64,000 bases of DNA from an uncultured Spirochaetales bacterium (GTDB taxonomy: Bacteria > Spirochaetota > Spirochaetia > Sphaerochaetales > Sphaerochaetaceae), in the NCBI GenBank assembly GCA_949293595.1, contig CASFDW010000004.1:55209-119208 (forward strand). Reading direction: 5' to 3'. Under the pieces are notes generated by a model that worked only from the letters and a program-made list of their open reading frames with translations, did no database searches and was not told where the DNA came from. A program made the position numbers and the translations under genes. Below are positions 32,007-40,903 of the stretch, piece by piece. How positions within the stretch are numbered: the stretch's first letter is position 1; each line of letters opens with the position of its first letter.

Positions 32007-33136
32007 TGGAGATAAAAGGAAGGATTCTTGCCCATGGTACGGTCAAGAGCAGGATAATGGGCTTCGATGGAGGCATGATCTCATATCTGAGGGACTGCGG
32101 GGAAGCGGATGATCTTCCCTTGATAATCCCGGGATTCTTCGATGTGCACACGCATGGCGGTAACATGATCGACGCCAACCACATAACGGATGTCGGCCAG
32201 GTCGAGGAGCTTTCGATGTTCTTCGCATCCAAGGGGGTGACGTCTTTCCTGCTTTCGGTCATGACCGACGAGCTTGGCAGGATGGAGGAGGTTGTGTCCA
32301 TCCTTGGGAAGGCCATTGCGGGAGGGTTGCCGGGGGCGGCTCTCCGTGGCATCCATCTGGAGGGTCCCTTCCTGGCTCCGGAATACAAGGGGGCGATGCC
32401 CGAGTCTTTGCTCAGGGCGGGGGATCCCGAGCTCTTCGACCGGTTCCAGAGAATATCCGGAAACAACGTCCGGTACATCACCGTCGCTCCCGAACTCGAT
32501 GGGATGATCGACATGATCAGACATATAAGGAGCAAGGGCGTGTGCCGCGTGAGCATGGGGCACAGCGCTGCCGAATATGAAAAGTCCGTCGAGGCTATTG
32601 AGGCCGGTGTCGTATCGAGCACCCATACCTTCAATGCCATGAAGCTTTTCCACATGCATCGTCCTGCAATATCGGGAGCAGCGCTCGAAAGCGACGACGT
32701 TTACTGCGAGACCATAGCCGATGGATTCCATCTGCATCCGGCAACGGTGCGCCTCATACTCAAGACGAAGGGATTCGACAGGGTTGTGGCCATAACGGAT
32801 TCCATAATGGCCGCAGGGTTGCCAGATGGAAAATACAAGCTTGGTGTCAACGACGTCGTGGTGAAGGAAGGCGATGCAAAACTTCTGGACGGCGTCAGGG
32901 CCGGCAGCACGCTCACGATGGACAGGGCGTTCAGAAACCTGCTGAAGTTCACGGGCGAGGATGTTCCGAAGATCTCGCGGCTTGTGAGTGCGAATCCCGC
33001 CCGCATGCTGGGCTTCGACGACACAGGAACGCTCGAAGTTGGCAAAAGGGCCGATTTCATACTGCTCTCACCCGGAAACGAGGTCGTATGCACGTATGTG
33101 TGCGGTGACAAAGTATATGAAAAAGGAGGTATGTGA
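32006..33136 (+). CDS. nagA: N-acetyl-aminosugar-6-phosphate deacetylase (NagA-like)
   Basis: A 376-residue amidohydrolase. Metal and catalytic positions visible: PGFFDVHTHGG (HxH near residues 47-49), IHLEGPF, SMGHSAA, STHTFNAM, and the catalytic Asp in VVAITDSIMAAG. NagA removes the acetyl group from N-acetylglucosamine-6-phosphate; AgaA relatives act on N-acetylgalactosamine-6-phosphate. Start at 32006 overlaps the upstream stop (TGATG), and the end overlaps the aldolase start in the same manner. Confidence 0.9.
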   Translation: MEIKGRILAHGTVKSRIMGFDGGMISYLRDCGEADDLPLIIPGFFDVHTHGGNMIDANHITDVGQVEELSMFFASKGVTSFLLSVMTDELGRMEEVVSILGKAIAGGLPGAALRGIHLEGPFLAPEYKGAMPESLLRAGDPELFDRFQRISGNNVRYITVAPELDGMIDMIRHIRSKGVCRVSMGHSAAEYEKSVEAIEAGVVSSTHTFNAMKLFHMHRPAISGAALESDDVYCETIADGFHLHPATVRLILKTKGFDRVVAITDSIMAAGLPDGKYKLGVNDVVVKEGDAKLLDGVRAGSTLTMDRAFRNLLKFTGEDVPKISRLVSANPARMLGFDDTGTLEVGKRADFILLSPGNEVVCTYVCGDKVYEKGGM

Positions 33137-34290
33137 TGCTTGTTCCTCTCAAGCCTATTCTTGATGCGACGGAAAAGTACAATTATGCGCAAGGTGCGTT
33201 CAATGTCAATGCGGTGAGCCAGGCCGAGGCTGTCATAAGGATCCACGAGATATTCCGGTCACCGGCCATACTGCAGGGCGCGGATCTTGCGAACGGATTC
33301 ATGGGCGGGTGCACGGATTTCATGCACGCGACCATAGAGGACAAGAGGAAGGGTGCGATGAACATCGCCTCCGCGGTGAAGAAATCGGCCGTATCCTCCC
33401 CGATACCGGTTGCCCTGCATCTTGATCATGGAAGGGATTTCGAATCCGTCAAGGCCGCTATCGACGGTGGCTACACATCAGTCATGATCGACGGATCAGC
33501 TCTCCCGTTCAAGGAGAATGTCGAACTCACCAGGGAAGTCGTGAAGTATGCCCATGAACGCGGAGTGAGCGTCGAGGGCGAGCTTGGGGTCCTTGCCGGT
33601 GTCGAGGACCATGTTTTCAGCGCCAGCAGCACGTATACCAATCCTCTTGATGCAATCGAGTTCTTCAAAAGCACGAAGGTCGATGCGCTTGCGATCAGCT
33701 ATGGCACAAAGCATGGAGCCGCAAAAGGCGGCAATGCCAAGGTCAGGAAGGAGATCGCAATCGCGATAAAGGAGCTGATGAACTTCGAGGGCATCGAGGG
33801 TGCGCTGGTCTCACATGGCTCATCCACGGTTCCAAAGTATATCGTTGACGAGATAAACGCCCTTGGCGGCGACATCAGGAACGCCAACGGAATTCCGTTG
33901 GAACAGCTTGTTGAGGTTTCGAAGCTGGGGATAAGGAAGATAAACGTCGATACCGACATCAGGCTTGCGGTGACGAGGAACATACGTGAGTTTTTCGTCA
34001 ACAATCCGTCGGCCGCCGCAGACGGGGATATCAACGGGATCTGGAAAATAATGCAGGCCCATCCGGAAGCCTTCGATCCGAGGGTGTACCTCACCCCGAT
34101 CATGGACAGCCTCATGTACGGTACCATCGGCAATGAAGGAGAAAGGAGGATAAACGATCTCATACGGGCCGGGGTCATGGAGGCTGTCGGAACATTGGTC
34201 GTCGAATTCTCGCAGGTTGGCAAGGCTTCCCTTGTCGAGGTGAAGACACTTGACGAGATGGCCGAATACTACAGGAGCAGGGGCATATGA
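33136..34290 (+). CDS. fba: Class II fructose/tagatose-bisphosphate aldolase
   Basis: A 384-residue zinc-dependent aldolase. It has LHLDHG (Asp and His of the active site), VEGELGVLAG with a metal ligand, SYGTKHGAAKGG, LVSHGSSTVP and INVDTDIR. At this length it resembles the longer class II subgroup rather than the 285-residue GatY/KbaY type. It would cleave the bisphosphate made by the phosphofructokinase into two trioses. ATG at 33136 with GGAGG upstream; a GTG three bases earlier is also in frame. Four-base overlap with the next gene. Confidence 0.9.
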   Translation: MLVPLKPILDATEKYNYAQGAFNVNAVSQAEAVIRIHEIFRSPAILQGADLANGFMGGCTDFMHATIEDKRKGAMNIASAVKKSAVSSPIPVALHLDHGRDFESVKAAIDGGYTSVMIDGSALPFKENVELTREVVKYAHERGVSVEGELGVLAGVEDHVFSASSTYTNPLDAIEFFKSTKVDALAISYGTKHGAAKGGNAKVRKEIAIAIKELMNFEGIEGALVSHGSSTVPKYIVDEINALGGDIRNANGIPLEQLVEVSKLGIRKINVDTDIRLAVTRNIREFFVNNPSAAADGDINGIWKIMQAHPEAFDPRVYLTPIMDSLMYGTIGNEGERRINDLIRAGVMEAVGTLVVEFSQVGKASLVEVKTLDEMAEYYRSRGI

Positions 34291-35147
34291 GGAAGCAGCA
34301 TATATTCGTGAATTTCAAACGTTTCGACGTTCCATCCGGTCTAGGCGGGGTCAACAGGCTCTGCGCGCCGCAGGAATATGGCGGAACAATCGTTCGGGCG
34401 ACGCTCGAAGAACTTGGAAAGTATGATGGAGGGCGTGTGTCATTCACACATTTCTACCCTGAGGCTCAGATTCCGGGTGCGGTTGCGGCGCTTGGTGGGT
34501 CCTCTGTTCTCAAAATCGGATGCCAGGGCGTATACAAGGACGATGTGGCTGTCGGAGGGAATTTCGGAGCGTTCACCTCGCTCCGCCCGGCCGCCTGCAT
34601 GAAGGCGCTCGGGTGCAGTGCCTCCATAATAGGCCATTGTGAGGAGAGGAACAGCATGAGGGATCTCCTGTCCCTTGCCGGAGTGTCTGATTTCACGGCT
34701 GTGGACAAGACGCTCAACAGGGAGGTGCGGTCTGCTCTTGACCGCGGTATGGAGGTGCTTTTCTGTGTCGGAGAACGTGATTACGAGGTTCCGCGCTGGG
34801 ACGATGTGATCACCGGACAGCTGGAGATTGGATTGGATGGGGTGGACCTCGGCAAGGTTGTGGTCGCATACGAACCGATATGGTCTATAGGTCCGGGCAA
34901 GACGCCTGCGGACGCACCGTACATAAAAAAGGTCGCATCCTTGATCAAGAAGGTGCTCGGGTGCGACATTCCTGTAGTATATGGCGGCGGGCTGAAGGAG
35001 CAGAATGCAGAGATGCTCGCATCCATAGACGAGATCGACGGCGGGCTTATAGCCCTTACACGCTTTTCGGGTGAGATCGGATTCTATCCCGAGGAATATC
35101 TGAATATAATAAGGCTTTACATGGGCCGTAAGGAGGAGATGAGATGA
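34287..35147 (+). CDS. tpiA: Triosephosphate isomerase-like protein
   Basis: A 286-residue TIM. The catalytic His is in SIIGHCEERN, the catalytic Glu in VAYEPIWSIG, the N-terminal Lys in VNFKRFD, and the phosphate-binding loop in VVYGGGLKEQ. The N-terminal 40 residues are longer and less typical than in housekeeping TIMs. In the operon it would equilibrate the two trioses from the aldolase. ATGA overlaps bind it to both neighbours. Confidence 0.88.
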   Translation: MRKQHIFVNFKRFDVPSGLGGVNRLCAPQEYGGTIVRATLEELGKYDGGRVSFTHFYPEAQIPGAVAALGGSSVLKIGCQGVYKDDVAVGGNFGAFTSLRPAACMKALGCSASIIGHCEERNSMRDLLSLAGVSDFTAVDKTLNREVRSALDRGMEVLFCVGERDYEVPRWDDVITGQLEIGLDGVDLGKVVVAYEPIWSIGPGKTPADAPYIKKVASLIKKVLGCDIPVVYGGGLKEQNAEMLASIDEIDGGLIALTRFSGEIGFYPEEYLNIIRLYMGRKEEMR

Positions 35148-36589
35148 AACTTGATTTCGAGTATGGTGCGGGCGTGATGTCCGCTGTCCTGCCGGACAGT
35201 ACGGATGTCTTCATTCCGGGGGTCACCGTGGCTGATCCGCCTTGCATACCCGAGGAGCGCATAGAGGAGGAAACGCTGAAAAGCATCCGCAATCCGATAG
35301 GTATGGAACCTCTGTCCAAGCTCGCCAAGAAGGGAAGCAAGGTCACGATAGTGTTCCCGGACAGGGTCAAGGGAGGGGAGCAGGCCACAAGCCACAGAAA
35401 AGTCTCAATACGTCTGATCCTGCAGGAGCTCTACAGCGCCGGAGTTGAGAAGAAGGACATCCTTCTCATCTGTTCAAACGGGCTTCACAGAAAGAATACG
35501 GAGAAGGAGATAAGGGGTGTCCTCGGAAACGAGCTTTTCAACGAGTTCTGGTACTCCCATCAGATCATAAACCATGACAGCGAGGATTATGACCATCTTG
35601 TTGACCTGGGTGTGACAAAGAGGGGGGATCCGGTCCTCATGAACCGCTATGTCTACGAATCCGATGTCGCCATCCTGATCGGACATGTGCAGGGAAATCC
35701 GTACGGAGGCTACTCCGGGGGATACAAGCATTGTGCGACCGGAATCACCCATTGGCGCAGCATCGCCAGCCACCACGTCCCATCCGTCATGCACCGGGAC
35801 GACTTCACCCCTGTTTCAGGTCATTCGCTCATGCGCACCAAATTCAATGAGATCGGAATGCACATGGAGGAGAAGATGGGCAAGAAATTCTTCTGTTGCG
35901 ACGCGGTCCTGGATACGAAAAGCCGCCAGATCTCGATCTATTCCGGTTATGCGAAGGAGATGATGCCTGTCTCATGGCTGGATGCCGACAAACGCACGTA
36001 TGTCCATTGGGCGAAGAAGAAATATGACATACTTGTTTTCGGTATGCCTCAGTTCTTCCATTACGGAGAAGGCATGGGAACCAACCCGATAATGCTCATG
36101 CAGGCCCTTTCGGCGCAGGTCATAAGGCACAAGAGGATCATGAGCGACAAGTGTGTGATAATCTGTTCGTCCCTCTGCAACGGATTCTTCAACGACTCGC
36201 TCTGGCCCTACACCAGGGAGATGTTCGAGATGTTCAAGCATGACGAGATGAACATCCTTCCTGACATGGACCGCCTCGGTGAGTATTTTGCGACGAACGA
36301 GGAGTATATCAGGAAGTACAGGTTCGCAAACGCCTTCCATCCGTTCCACGGATTCTCGATGATAAGCTGCGGGCACATAGCGGAGATGAACACTTCGGCC
36401 ATATACATAGTCGGTGCGAAGGATCCTGGCTATGCACGTGCCATGGGGCTGAAGACAAGGGCGACATTCGAGGAGGCTCTTTCCGATGCCATGAGGAAAT
36501 TTACGGGACCGGAACCGAATATCCTTGCCCTTCCGATGACCTTCAAAACCGCAGCCGTCCATCTTTGTATGGAGGACGACAAGCAATAG
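35144..36589 (+). CDS. larA: LarA-family nickel-pincer racemase/epimerase
   Basis: A 481-residue LarA-superfamily protein. The residues that hold the nickel-pincer cofactor and do catalysis in lactate racemase have clear counterparts: His115 in NGLHRKNT, His181 in ILIGHVQGN, Lys195 in GGYSGGYKHC (attachment site) and His211 sixteen residues later in IASHH. There is a four-residue insertion between His181 and Lys195 compared with lactate racemase. LarA homologues racemise various 2-hydroxy acids, including sugar acids. Cofactor synthesis genes larB, larC and larE are not in the window. It closes the operon with an ATGA overlap; a terminator follows. A role with glycolytic-type enzymes is unexpected. 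Confidence 0.82.
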   Translation: MKLDFEYGAGVMSAVLPDSTDVFIPGVTVADPPCIPEERIEEETLKSIRNPIGMEPLSKLAKKGSKVTIVFPDRVKGGEQATSHRKVSIRLILQELYSAGVEKKDILLICSNGLHRKNTEKEIRGVLGNELFNEFWYSHQIINHDSEDYDHLVDLGVTKRGDPVLMNRYVYESDVAILIGHVQGNPYGGYSGGYKHCATGITHWRSIASHHVPSVMHRDDFTPVSGHSLMRTKFNEIGMHMEEKMGKKFFCCDAVLDTKSRQISIYSGYAKEMMPVSWLDADKRTYVHWAKKKYDILVFGMPQFFHYGEGMGTNPIMLMQALSAQVIRHKRIMSDKCVIICSSLCNGFFNDSLWPYTREMFEMFKHDEMNILPDMDRLGEYFATNEEYIRKYRFANAFHPFHGFSMISCGHIAEMNTSAIYIVGAKDPGYARAMGLKTRATFEEALSDAMRKFTGPEPNILALPMTFKTAAVHLCMEDDKQ

Positions 36590-36615
36590 GACATCGTTTT
36601 TCGACAATATGTTTT

Positions 36616-36649
36616 CCCCCTTGATTTTCGCCAAGGGGGATTTTCTTTG
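36616..36649 (+). terminator. Terminator of the lacI-larA operon
   Basis: CCCCCTTG (36616-36623) and CAAGGGGG (36632-36639) form a perfect 8-bp stem with an 8-nt loop, followed by ATTTTCTTTG. A second inverted repeat, AAAAGGCT/AGCCTTTT (36674-36681 and 36693-36700), lies in the leader of the next operon. Confidence 0.88.
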
Positions 36650-36755
36650 TCTGGGCATCGTTGTGGTCTTGGAAAAAGGCTTAAAAAAGTTCAGCCTTTT
36701 CAACTGCCGGATACGTGTTAGCCTAAGATTGGAAGGTAAACAAAGGAGGCTTCAA

Positions 36756-37556
36756 GTGGCTGAAAAGTCGACAAGGAAAAAGGAGGGGATTCTTTCCGAA
36801 AAGGGGAAGAGCCGCGTATGGCTGCTCATTTCCTTTTTGGCGGCCCTCGGGGTATGGACGGTTCTTTCCGTATTGCCGAAGACCAGCAGGTCCTTTCCCA
36901 ATATCATAGTTACGTTCTCGCAGATTCCTGTGATGATCGAGCGCGGGGTGCTTTTCAAGGACCTTGCCTCGTCCCTCATAAGCGTTTCCGCAGGCTATGC
37001 GCTCGGGTTCGTTATTGCGTTGCCCGTCGCAATACTCATGGCCTGGTACCGCCCGGTGAGGAACATCATCGAGCCTTGGATCCAGTTCATAAGGAATATC
37101 CCGCCCCTCGCATATGTCCCTCTCATCGTCATTGCCGCGGGCGTGGGTCGCAAACCTCAGATCATCGTCATCACGATCGCGACATTCCTGATCATGTGCA
37201 TAACGATATATCAGGGGATAATCAACATCGACGAGACACTCATCAAGGCCGCCCGCGTATTGGGCGCAAAGGACAGGGACATATTCCTTAGGGTGCTGGC
37301 ACCTGCATCCCTGCCGTTCATACTCACGGCCATAAGACTCGGCGCATCCGTTGCTCTCACAACGCTCATCGCTGCCGAATCGACCGGTGCCTTCGCCGGA
37401 CTTGGAATGAGGATCAGAAGCCTGAACAACAATTTTGAGACGGCTCCGATGCTCTTATACATCATCATAATCGGCATAATCGGCATAACGATCGAGAAGC
37501 TGATCAAATTACTTGAAAGGAAGTTGACGGGATGGCAGGACAAGAGGGAAATATAA
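36756..37556 (+). CDS. NitT/TauT-type ABC importer permease
   Basis: A 266-residue inner-membrane permease with about six helices and the EAA-type loop (AARVLGAKDRDIFLRVLAPASLP) that contacts the ATPase, as in SsuC/TauC. GTG at 36756 is the start because AAGGAGG lies six bases upstream; a longer ATG-initiated frame from 36609 would include the terminator region. The gene overlaps the ATPase gene by 25 bp. The imported substrate (classically sulfonates, nitrate, pyrimidine precursors) cannot be told. Confidence 0.88.
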   Translation: MAEKSTRKKEGILSEKGKSRVWLLISFLAALGVWTVLSVLPKTSRSFPNIIVTFSQIPVMIERGVLFKDLASSLISVSAGYALGFVIALPVAILMAWYRPVRNIIEPWIQFIRNIPPLAYVPLIVIAAGVGRKPQIIVITIATFLIMCITIYQGIINIDETLIKAARVLGAKDRDIFLRVLAPASLPFILTAIRLGASVALTTLIAAESTGAFAGLGMRIRSLNNNFETAPMLLYIIIIGIIGITIEKLIKLLERKLTGWQDKREI

Positions 37557-38323
37557 AGCTCAGAATCGAGAATGTGAAGAAGTCTTATCAGGGGAGGACC
37601 GGTGAGGTCATAGCCCTCAACGGCGTCAACCTCGATATCAAGGAGAACGAGTTCGTGACGGTCGTCGGGCCGTCCGGGTGCGGAAAGTCGACGTTGCTCA
37701 ACATTATCGCAGGACTGCTGGAGCCCACCAGCGGCAGGGTGGTATGCAACGGCGTGGAGGTCAAGGGGACAGGTCCCGACCGTGGGGTCGTCTTCCAGCA
37801 GTATGCGCTGTTCCCATGGCTGACCGTGATCAAAAACGTAATGTTCGGTCTGAATATGAAGGGAATCAGCGGAAAGGAGGCTGAGGACATCGCGATGAAG
37901 TACATCAAGATGGTCGACCTGGAGAAGTTCCGCGACCATTATCCGAAGGAGCTTTCGGGTGGAATGAAGCAGCGTGTGGCGATTGCCAGGGCCTATGCGG
38001 CGAATCCCGAGGTCCTTCTCATGGATGAGCCTTTCGGCGCCTTGGACGCCCAGACGAGGACACAGCTGCAGCAGGAGCTTCTGGATACATGGGAACGCGA
38101 GGTAAAGACGTGTTTCTTCATAACCCATGATGTCGACGAGGCCCTGATTCTCGGACAGCGGGTGGTGATCATGTCCGCAAGACCCGGAAGGATCAAGACG
38201 ATCGTCGATGTCGACATCCCGTATCCCAGGGATCAGGAGACGAAGATGAGCCCGCGCTTTTTGGAATTGAAGAATCTTATATGGTCCCAGGTGTACCAGG
38301 AATACCTGGAAGTGAAGAGATAA
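37532..38323 (+). CDS. NitT/TauT-type ABC importer ATPase
   Basis: A 263-residue ATPase with Walker A GPSGCGKST, signature LSGGMKQR, Walker B LLMDEPF and switch His in ITHDVDEA, matching SsuB/TauB. It starts inside the permease gene and is followed by the binding-protein gene, so it belongs to one importer. The charged tail VYQEYLEVKR is normal for the group. Confidence 0.92.
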   Translation: MAGQEGNIKLRIENVKKSYQGRTGEVIALNGVNLDIKENEFVTVVGPSGCGKSTLLNIIAGLLEPTSGRVVCNGVEVKGTGPDRGVVFQQYALFPWLTVIKNVMFGLNMKGISGKEAEDIAMKYIKMVDLEKFRDHYPKELSGGMKQRVAIARAYAANPEVLLMDEPFGALDAQTRTQLQQELLDTWEREVKTCFFITHDVDEALILGQRVVIMSARPGRIKTIVDVDIPYPRDQETKMSPRFLELKNLIWSQVYQEYLEVKR

Positions 38324-38341
38324 TACAAAAGGAGTATTCAT

Positions 38342-39331
38342 ATGAAAAAGTTTTTGACATTTGTTCTCGTGGCAGTGGCCGCCATGGCCTTCGTTTTTGC
38401 TAACGGATCTGCGGAAAAGGCTTCCGGCCTGCAGAAGGTCAGGGTCGCATACATGACGAACTATGCATCCCTTTGTTCTGTTGTTGCCGGTATCGAAACC
38501 GGTGCTTTCGCCGATCAGGGCATTGAGATCGAGCTTGTCGAATTTGCCGACGGACCTACGATCATAGCCGCAATGGAAAGCGGATCGATCGATATCGGAT
38601 ATATCGGACATGGAGCACACAAGCTTGCGATCAACGGCAGATGCAAGATTTTCGCATTCAGCCACGTCGGGAACGGTGATGCGGTCATCGGACTCAAGAG
38701 CCATGGGGTCACCGAGGATCCCGCATCCCTGAAGGGAAAGAAGGTGGGCTATGCATCCGGGACATCCAGCGAGCTTATCCTGCGCTGGGCGCTCGAGGAG
38801 GCGGGACTTACCTTCGACGACATCGTGGCATACGAGATGGACGCATCGGCCATCACCAGTGCGATGACCTCCGGCAGCCTCGATGCGTGTGCGACCTGGT
38901 CCCCGGCGACGTTCACTATCCTCGACGCCATCGGCAGCGATGCATTCACGATTGCGGACAACGTAACATTCAGCGACCGCAGCGCCTCTGTTGCGTCATG
39001 GATCGTCATGAACGACTGGGCCGAGAAGAATCATGACCTCCTGATAAGGTTCACAAAGGCCCTCTATGCTGGAATGGATTACAGGGCGGCAAATGTCGAG
39101 GATACCGCAAAATGGGTCGCGACCGTCCTTGGTTCCGATTATGACAAGATCTACAGCCAGCGCGGTGATGCGGAATGGATCACAAGCCAGCAGTTGCTCA
39201 GCGACATAGCTGATGGTACAATAGAAAAGCTGTACGAGGTCCAGAAGTCCAGCTTCGGATCGGAGGTCGATCAGAACACCCCTGTGTCGGATTACGTTCT
39301 TTTCGACGTGATGCTGGAAGCAGGCAAGTGA
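38342..39331 (+). CDS. NitT/TauT-type ABC importer binding protein
   Basis: A 329-residue periplasmic binding protein. A signal peptide (MKKFLTFVLVAVAAMAFVFA) precedes NGSAEK, a spirochaete-style mature N-terminus. The body follows the SsuA/TauA/NMT1 pattern: TNYASLCSVVAGIETGAFADQGIEIEL, then a gate near GSIDIGYIGHG. It captures a small molecule for the adjacent permease and ATPase. AAAAGGAG precedes the ATG and a terminator follows; a two-component system is encoded right after it. Confidence 0.9.
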   Translation: MKKFLTFVLVAVAAMAFVFANGSAEKASGLQKVRVAYMTNYASLCSVVAGIETGAFADQGIEIELVEFADGPTIIAAMESGSIDIGYIGHGAHKLAINGRCKIFAFSHVGNGDAVIGLKSHGVTEDPASLKGKKVGYASGTSSELILRWALEEAGLTFDDIVAYEMDASAITSAMTSGSLDACATWSPATFTILDAIGSDAFTIADNVTFSDRSASVASWIVMNDWAEKNHDLLIRFTKALYAGMDYRAANVEDTAKWVATVLGSDYDKIYSQRGDAEWITSQQLLSDIADGTIEKLYEVQKSSFGSEVDQNTPVSDYVLFDVMLEAGK

Positions 39332-39347
39332 TTTTTCACTGATTCAT

Positions 39348-39387
39348 ATCAGGGCCGCGTCCTTCAGGGGAGGCGGCCTGATTTTTC
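39348..39387 (+). terminator. Terminator between the ABC importer and the two-component genes
   Basis: ATCAGGGCCGC (39348-39358) pairs with GCGGCCTGAT (39373-39382) with one bulged G, followed by TTTTTC. Partial read-through into the kinase gene is possible since AGGAGG of the next gene follows at once. Confidence 0.78.
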
Positions 39388-39397
39388 AGGAGGACGG

Positions 39398-40903
39398 ATG
39401 CTTTTTTTTCTTGTGCTCATGATATTCTTTTCCTCCCTGCTGTTCTTTTTGATAAACAGGAACAGGAGGAGCGTCCTCATCCTTCTTACAAGCCTCAGCC
39501 TCGTCCTTTTCATCGTCGGCATCCTTCTCTATATTTCGAAAAAGGGCGGGATATCACCGCAGATGAGCATGATCCTCTATGGTTTCAGATGGGTCAGGAC
39601 AAAGATGCAGTATGCCCGGTTGACATTGGACCAGCTGGGATATTTCCTTGCCCTCGGCCGCTATTCTTTCCCGTTCTTCCTGCTTGCAACATGTCTCGAC
39701 ATGTCGTATTCCGATTTTGCCGTCAAGGCCGAAAAAAGGTTCTATCTTTTTCTGATCCTTCCTGTGGCGTCGATGGTTCTGTACTATCCGTCCGTGTTCA
39801 AGGTGTTCGCATCGAAAAGCGATGCCATTGTCCGTTTCATGCTGGTTTTTTCCAGAAGCTGGATCTTCCTTTACGTGCTGGTTTCAATGGCCGTCCTGGT
39901 CTGGGAATTCTATTCCATCACCGTCGGGTTTTTCAAAAAAAGATTCTTGTGCAAGAGCCTGCTCATGATATCCCTGGCCATGCTCTACTGTTTCTATGCA
40001 CCCCAGGATCCTGCCCAGGTCTATCTGTTCTACCGTAACAGCTACATGTGGATGCTTGGGCTGTGGTATCTTTCCTCCGCCTTCAATTCACCGCTCTACA
40101 TCATTGTCATGACAGGGAGCGTCGTCTTCGCCGTGGTCGGTTTCTTTTCGCTGCTGAGATATGTCAGTCTGAAATTCGATGAGAGCCGTCAGGATGTGGT
40201 TCTGAGACAGAAGGCCCAGGATGCGAGCATCGGCATAAGCATGTTCAACCACAGTACGAAGAACGAGCTTCTTGCCTCGTCCATCCTGATATCAAAGCTG
40301 GAGAGGAAGTATCCGGACGACGAGGACGTCTGCAGGCTCAAGGGAATTAACGCGAACCTGATGGATAAGATGGAAAGCCTGTACAAGGCCTCGAGGAACG
40401 AGCAGTACAGGCTTGTGCCGGAGAACCTGGACCAGATTGTCGCACATGCCCTCGAGCATGCGGCCGACCGGTACCCGGATGCACGTTTCTCCGTTTCGAT
40501 CGATCAGAAGCCCGTTGCGGTCCTTGCTGATCCAATCCCGCTATCCGAGGCTCTTGCAAACCTGATGGAGAACGCCTGGGAGGCGCAGATGGCGAACGGT
40601 GTCTCGGACAGTGTCCCAGTATCCGTCAGGCGTGAGCGCCTTTGGATATCGATAACCATAACCGACAGGGGAAGGGGAATAAGCAGGAAGGATGCCAAAA
40701 GGATCTGGGAACCGTTCTTCTCGACCAAGAACAGTTCCAAGAACTGGGGCATGGGCATGTATTACACACGCAAGGTTATCAAGAGCCATCTTGGTTCTGT
40801 AAGATTCGAGAGCCCGAAGGAGGGAGGAGCACGGTTTGTGGTCCTTCTGCCAAAGATCGGGGAAAAGGAGAGGGGTTGCTGTGATCAGGGTGATGGTCGT
40901 TGA
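39398..40903 (+). CDS. Membrane sensor histidine kinase
   Basis: A 501-residue protein. About seven hydrophobic segments fill residues 1-255 with little periplasmic loop, suggesting sensing in the membrane. A dimerisation/phosphorylation helix follows with His285 in SMFNHSTKNELL, and a GHKL ATPase domain has the N box ENAWEA (Asn392), DRGRGIS (423-429) and the GMGMYYTRKVI lid. The HxxKN arrangement resembles kinases that partner LuxR-type regulators. It overlaps the response regulator gene by 23 bp and follows the ABC importer, which it may control. Confidence 0.9.
   Translation: MLFFLVLMIFFSSLLFFLINRNRRSVLILLTSLSLVLFIVGILLYISKKGGISPQMSMILYGFRWVRTKMQYARLTLDQLGYFLALGRYSFPFFLLATCLDMSYSDFAVKAEKRFYLFLILPVASMVLYYPSVFKVFASKSDAIVRFMLVFSRSWIFLYVLVSMAVLVWEFYSITVGFFKKRFLCKSLLMISLAMLYCFYAPQDPAQVYLFYRNSYMWMLGLWYLSSAFNSPLYIIVMTGSVVFAVVGFFSLLRYVSLKFDESRQDVVLRQKAQDASIGISMFNHSTKNELLASSILISKLERKYPDDEDVCRLKGINANLMDKMESLYKASRNEQYRLVPENLDQIVAHALEHAADRYPDARFSVSIDQKPVAVLADPIPLSEALANLMENAWEAQMANGVSDSVPVSVRRERLWISITITDRGRGISRKDAKRIWEPFFSTKNSSKNWGMGMYYTRKVIKSHLGSVRFESPKEGGARFVVLLPKIGEKERGCCDQGDGR

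Noticed and set aside
36609-36755. Longer N-terminus for the NitT/TauT permease from an ATG at 36609
   Set aside because: It would begin ahead of a strong terminator hairpin. The GTG at 36756 has a consensus AAGGAGG and gives the normal length.
37211-38704. Minus-strand open frame of 497 codons
   Set aside because: Antisense to the TauB-type ATPase and binding-protein genes. It is long only because the real codons have GC-rich third positions.
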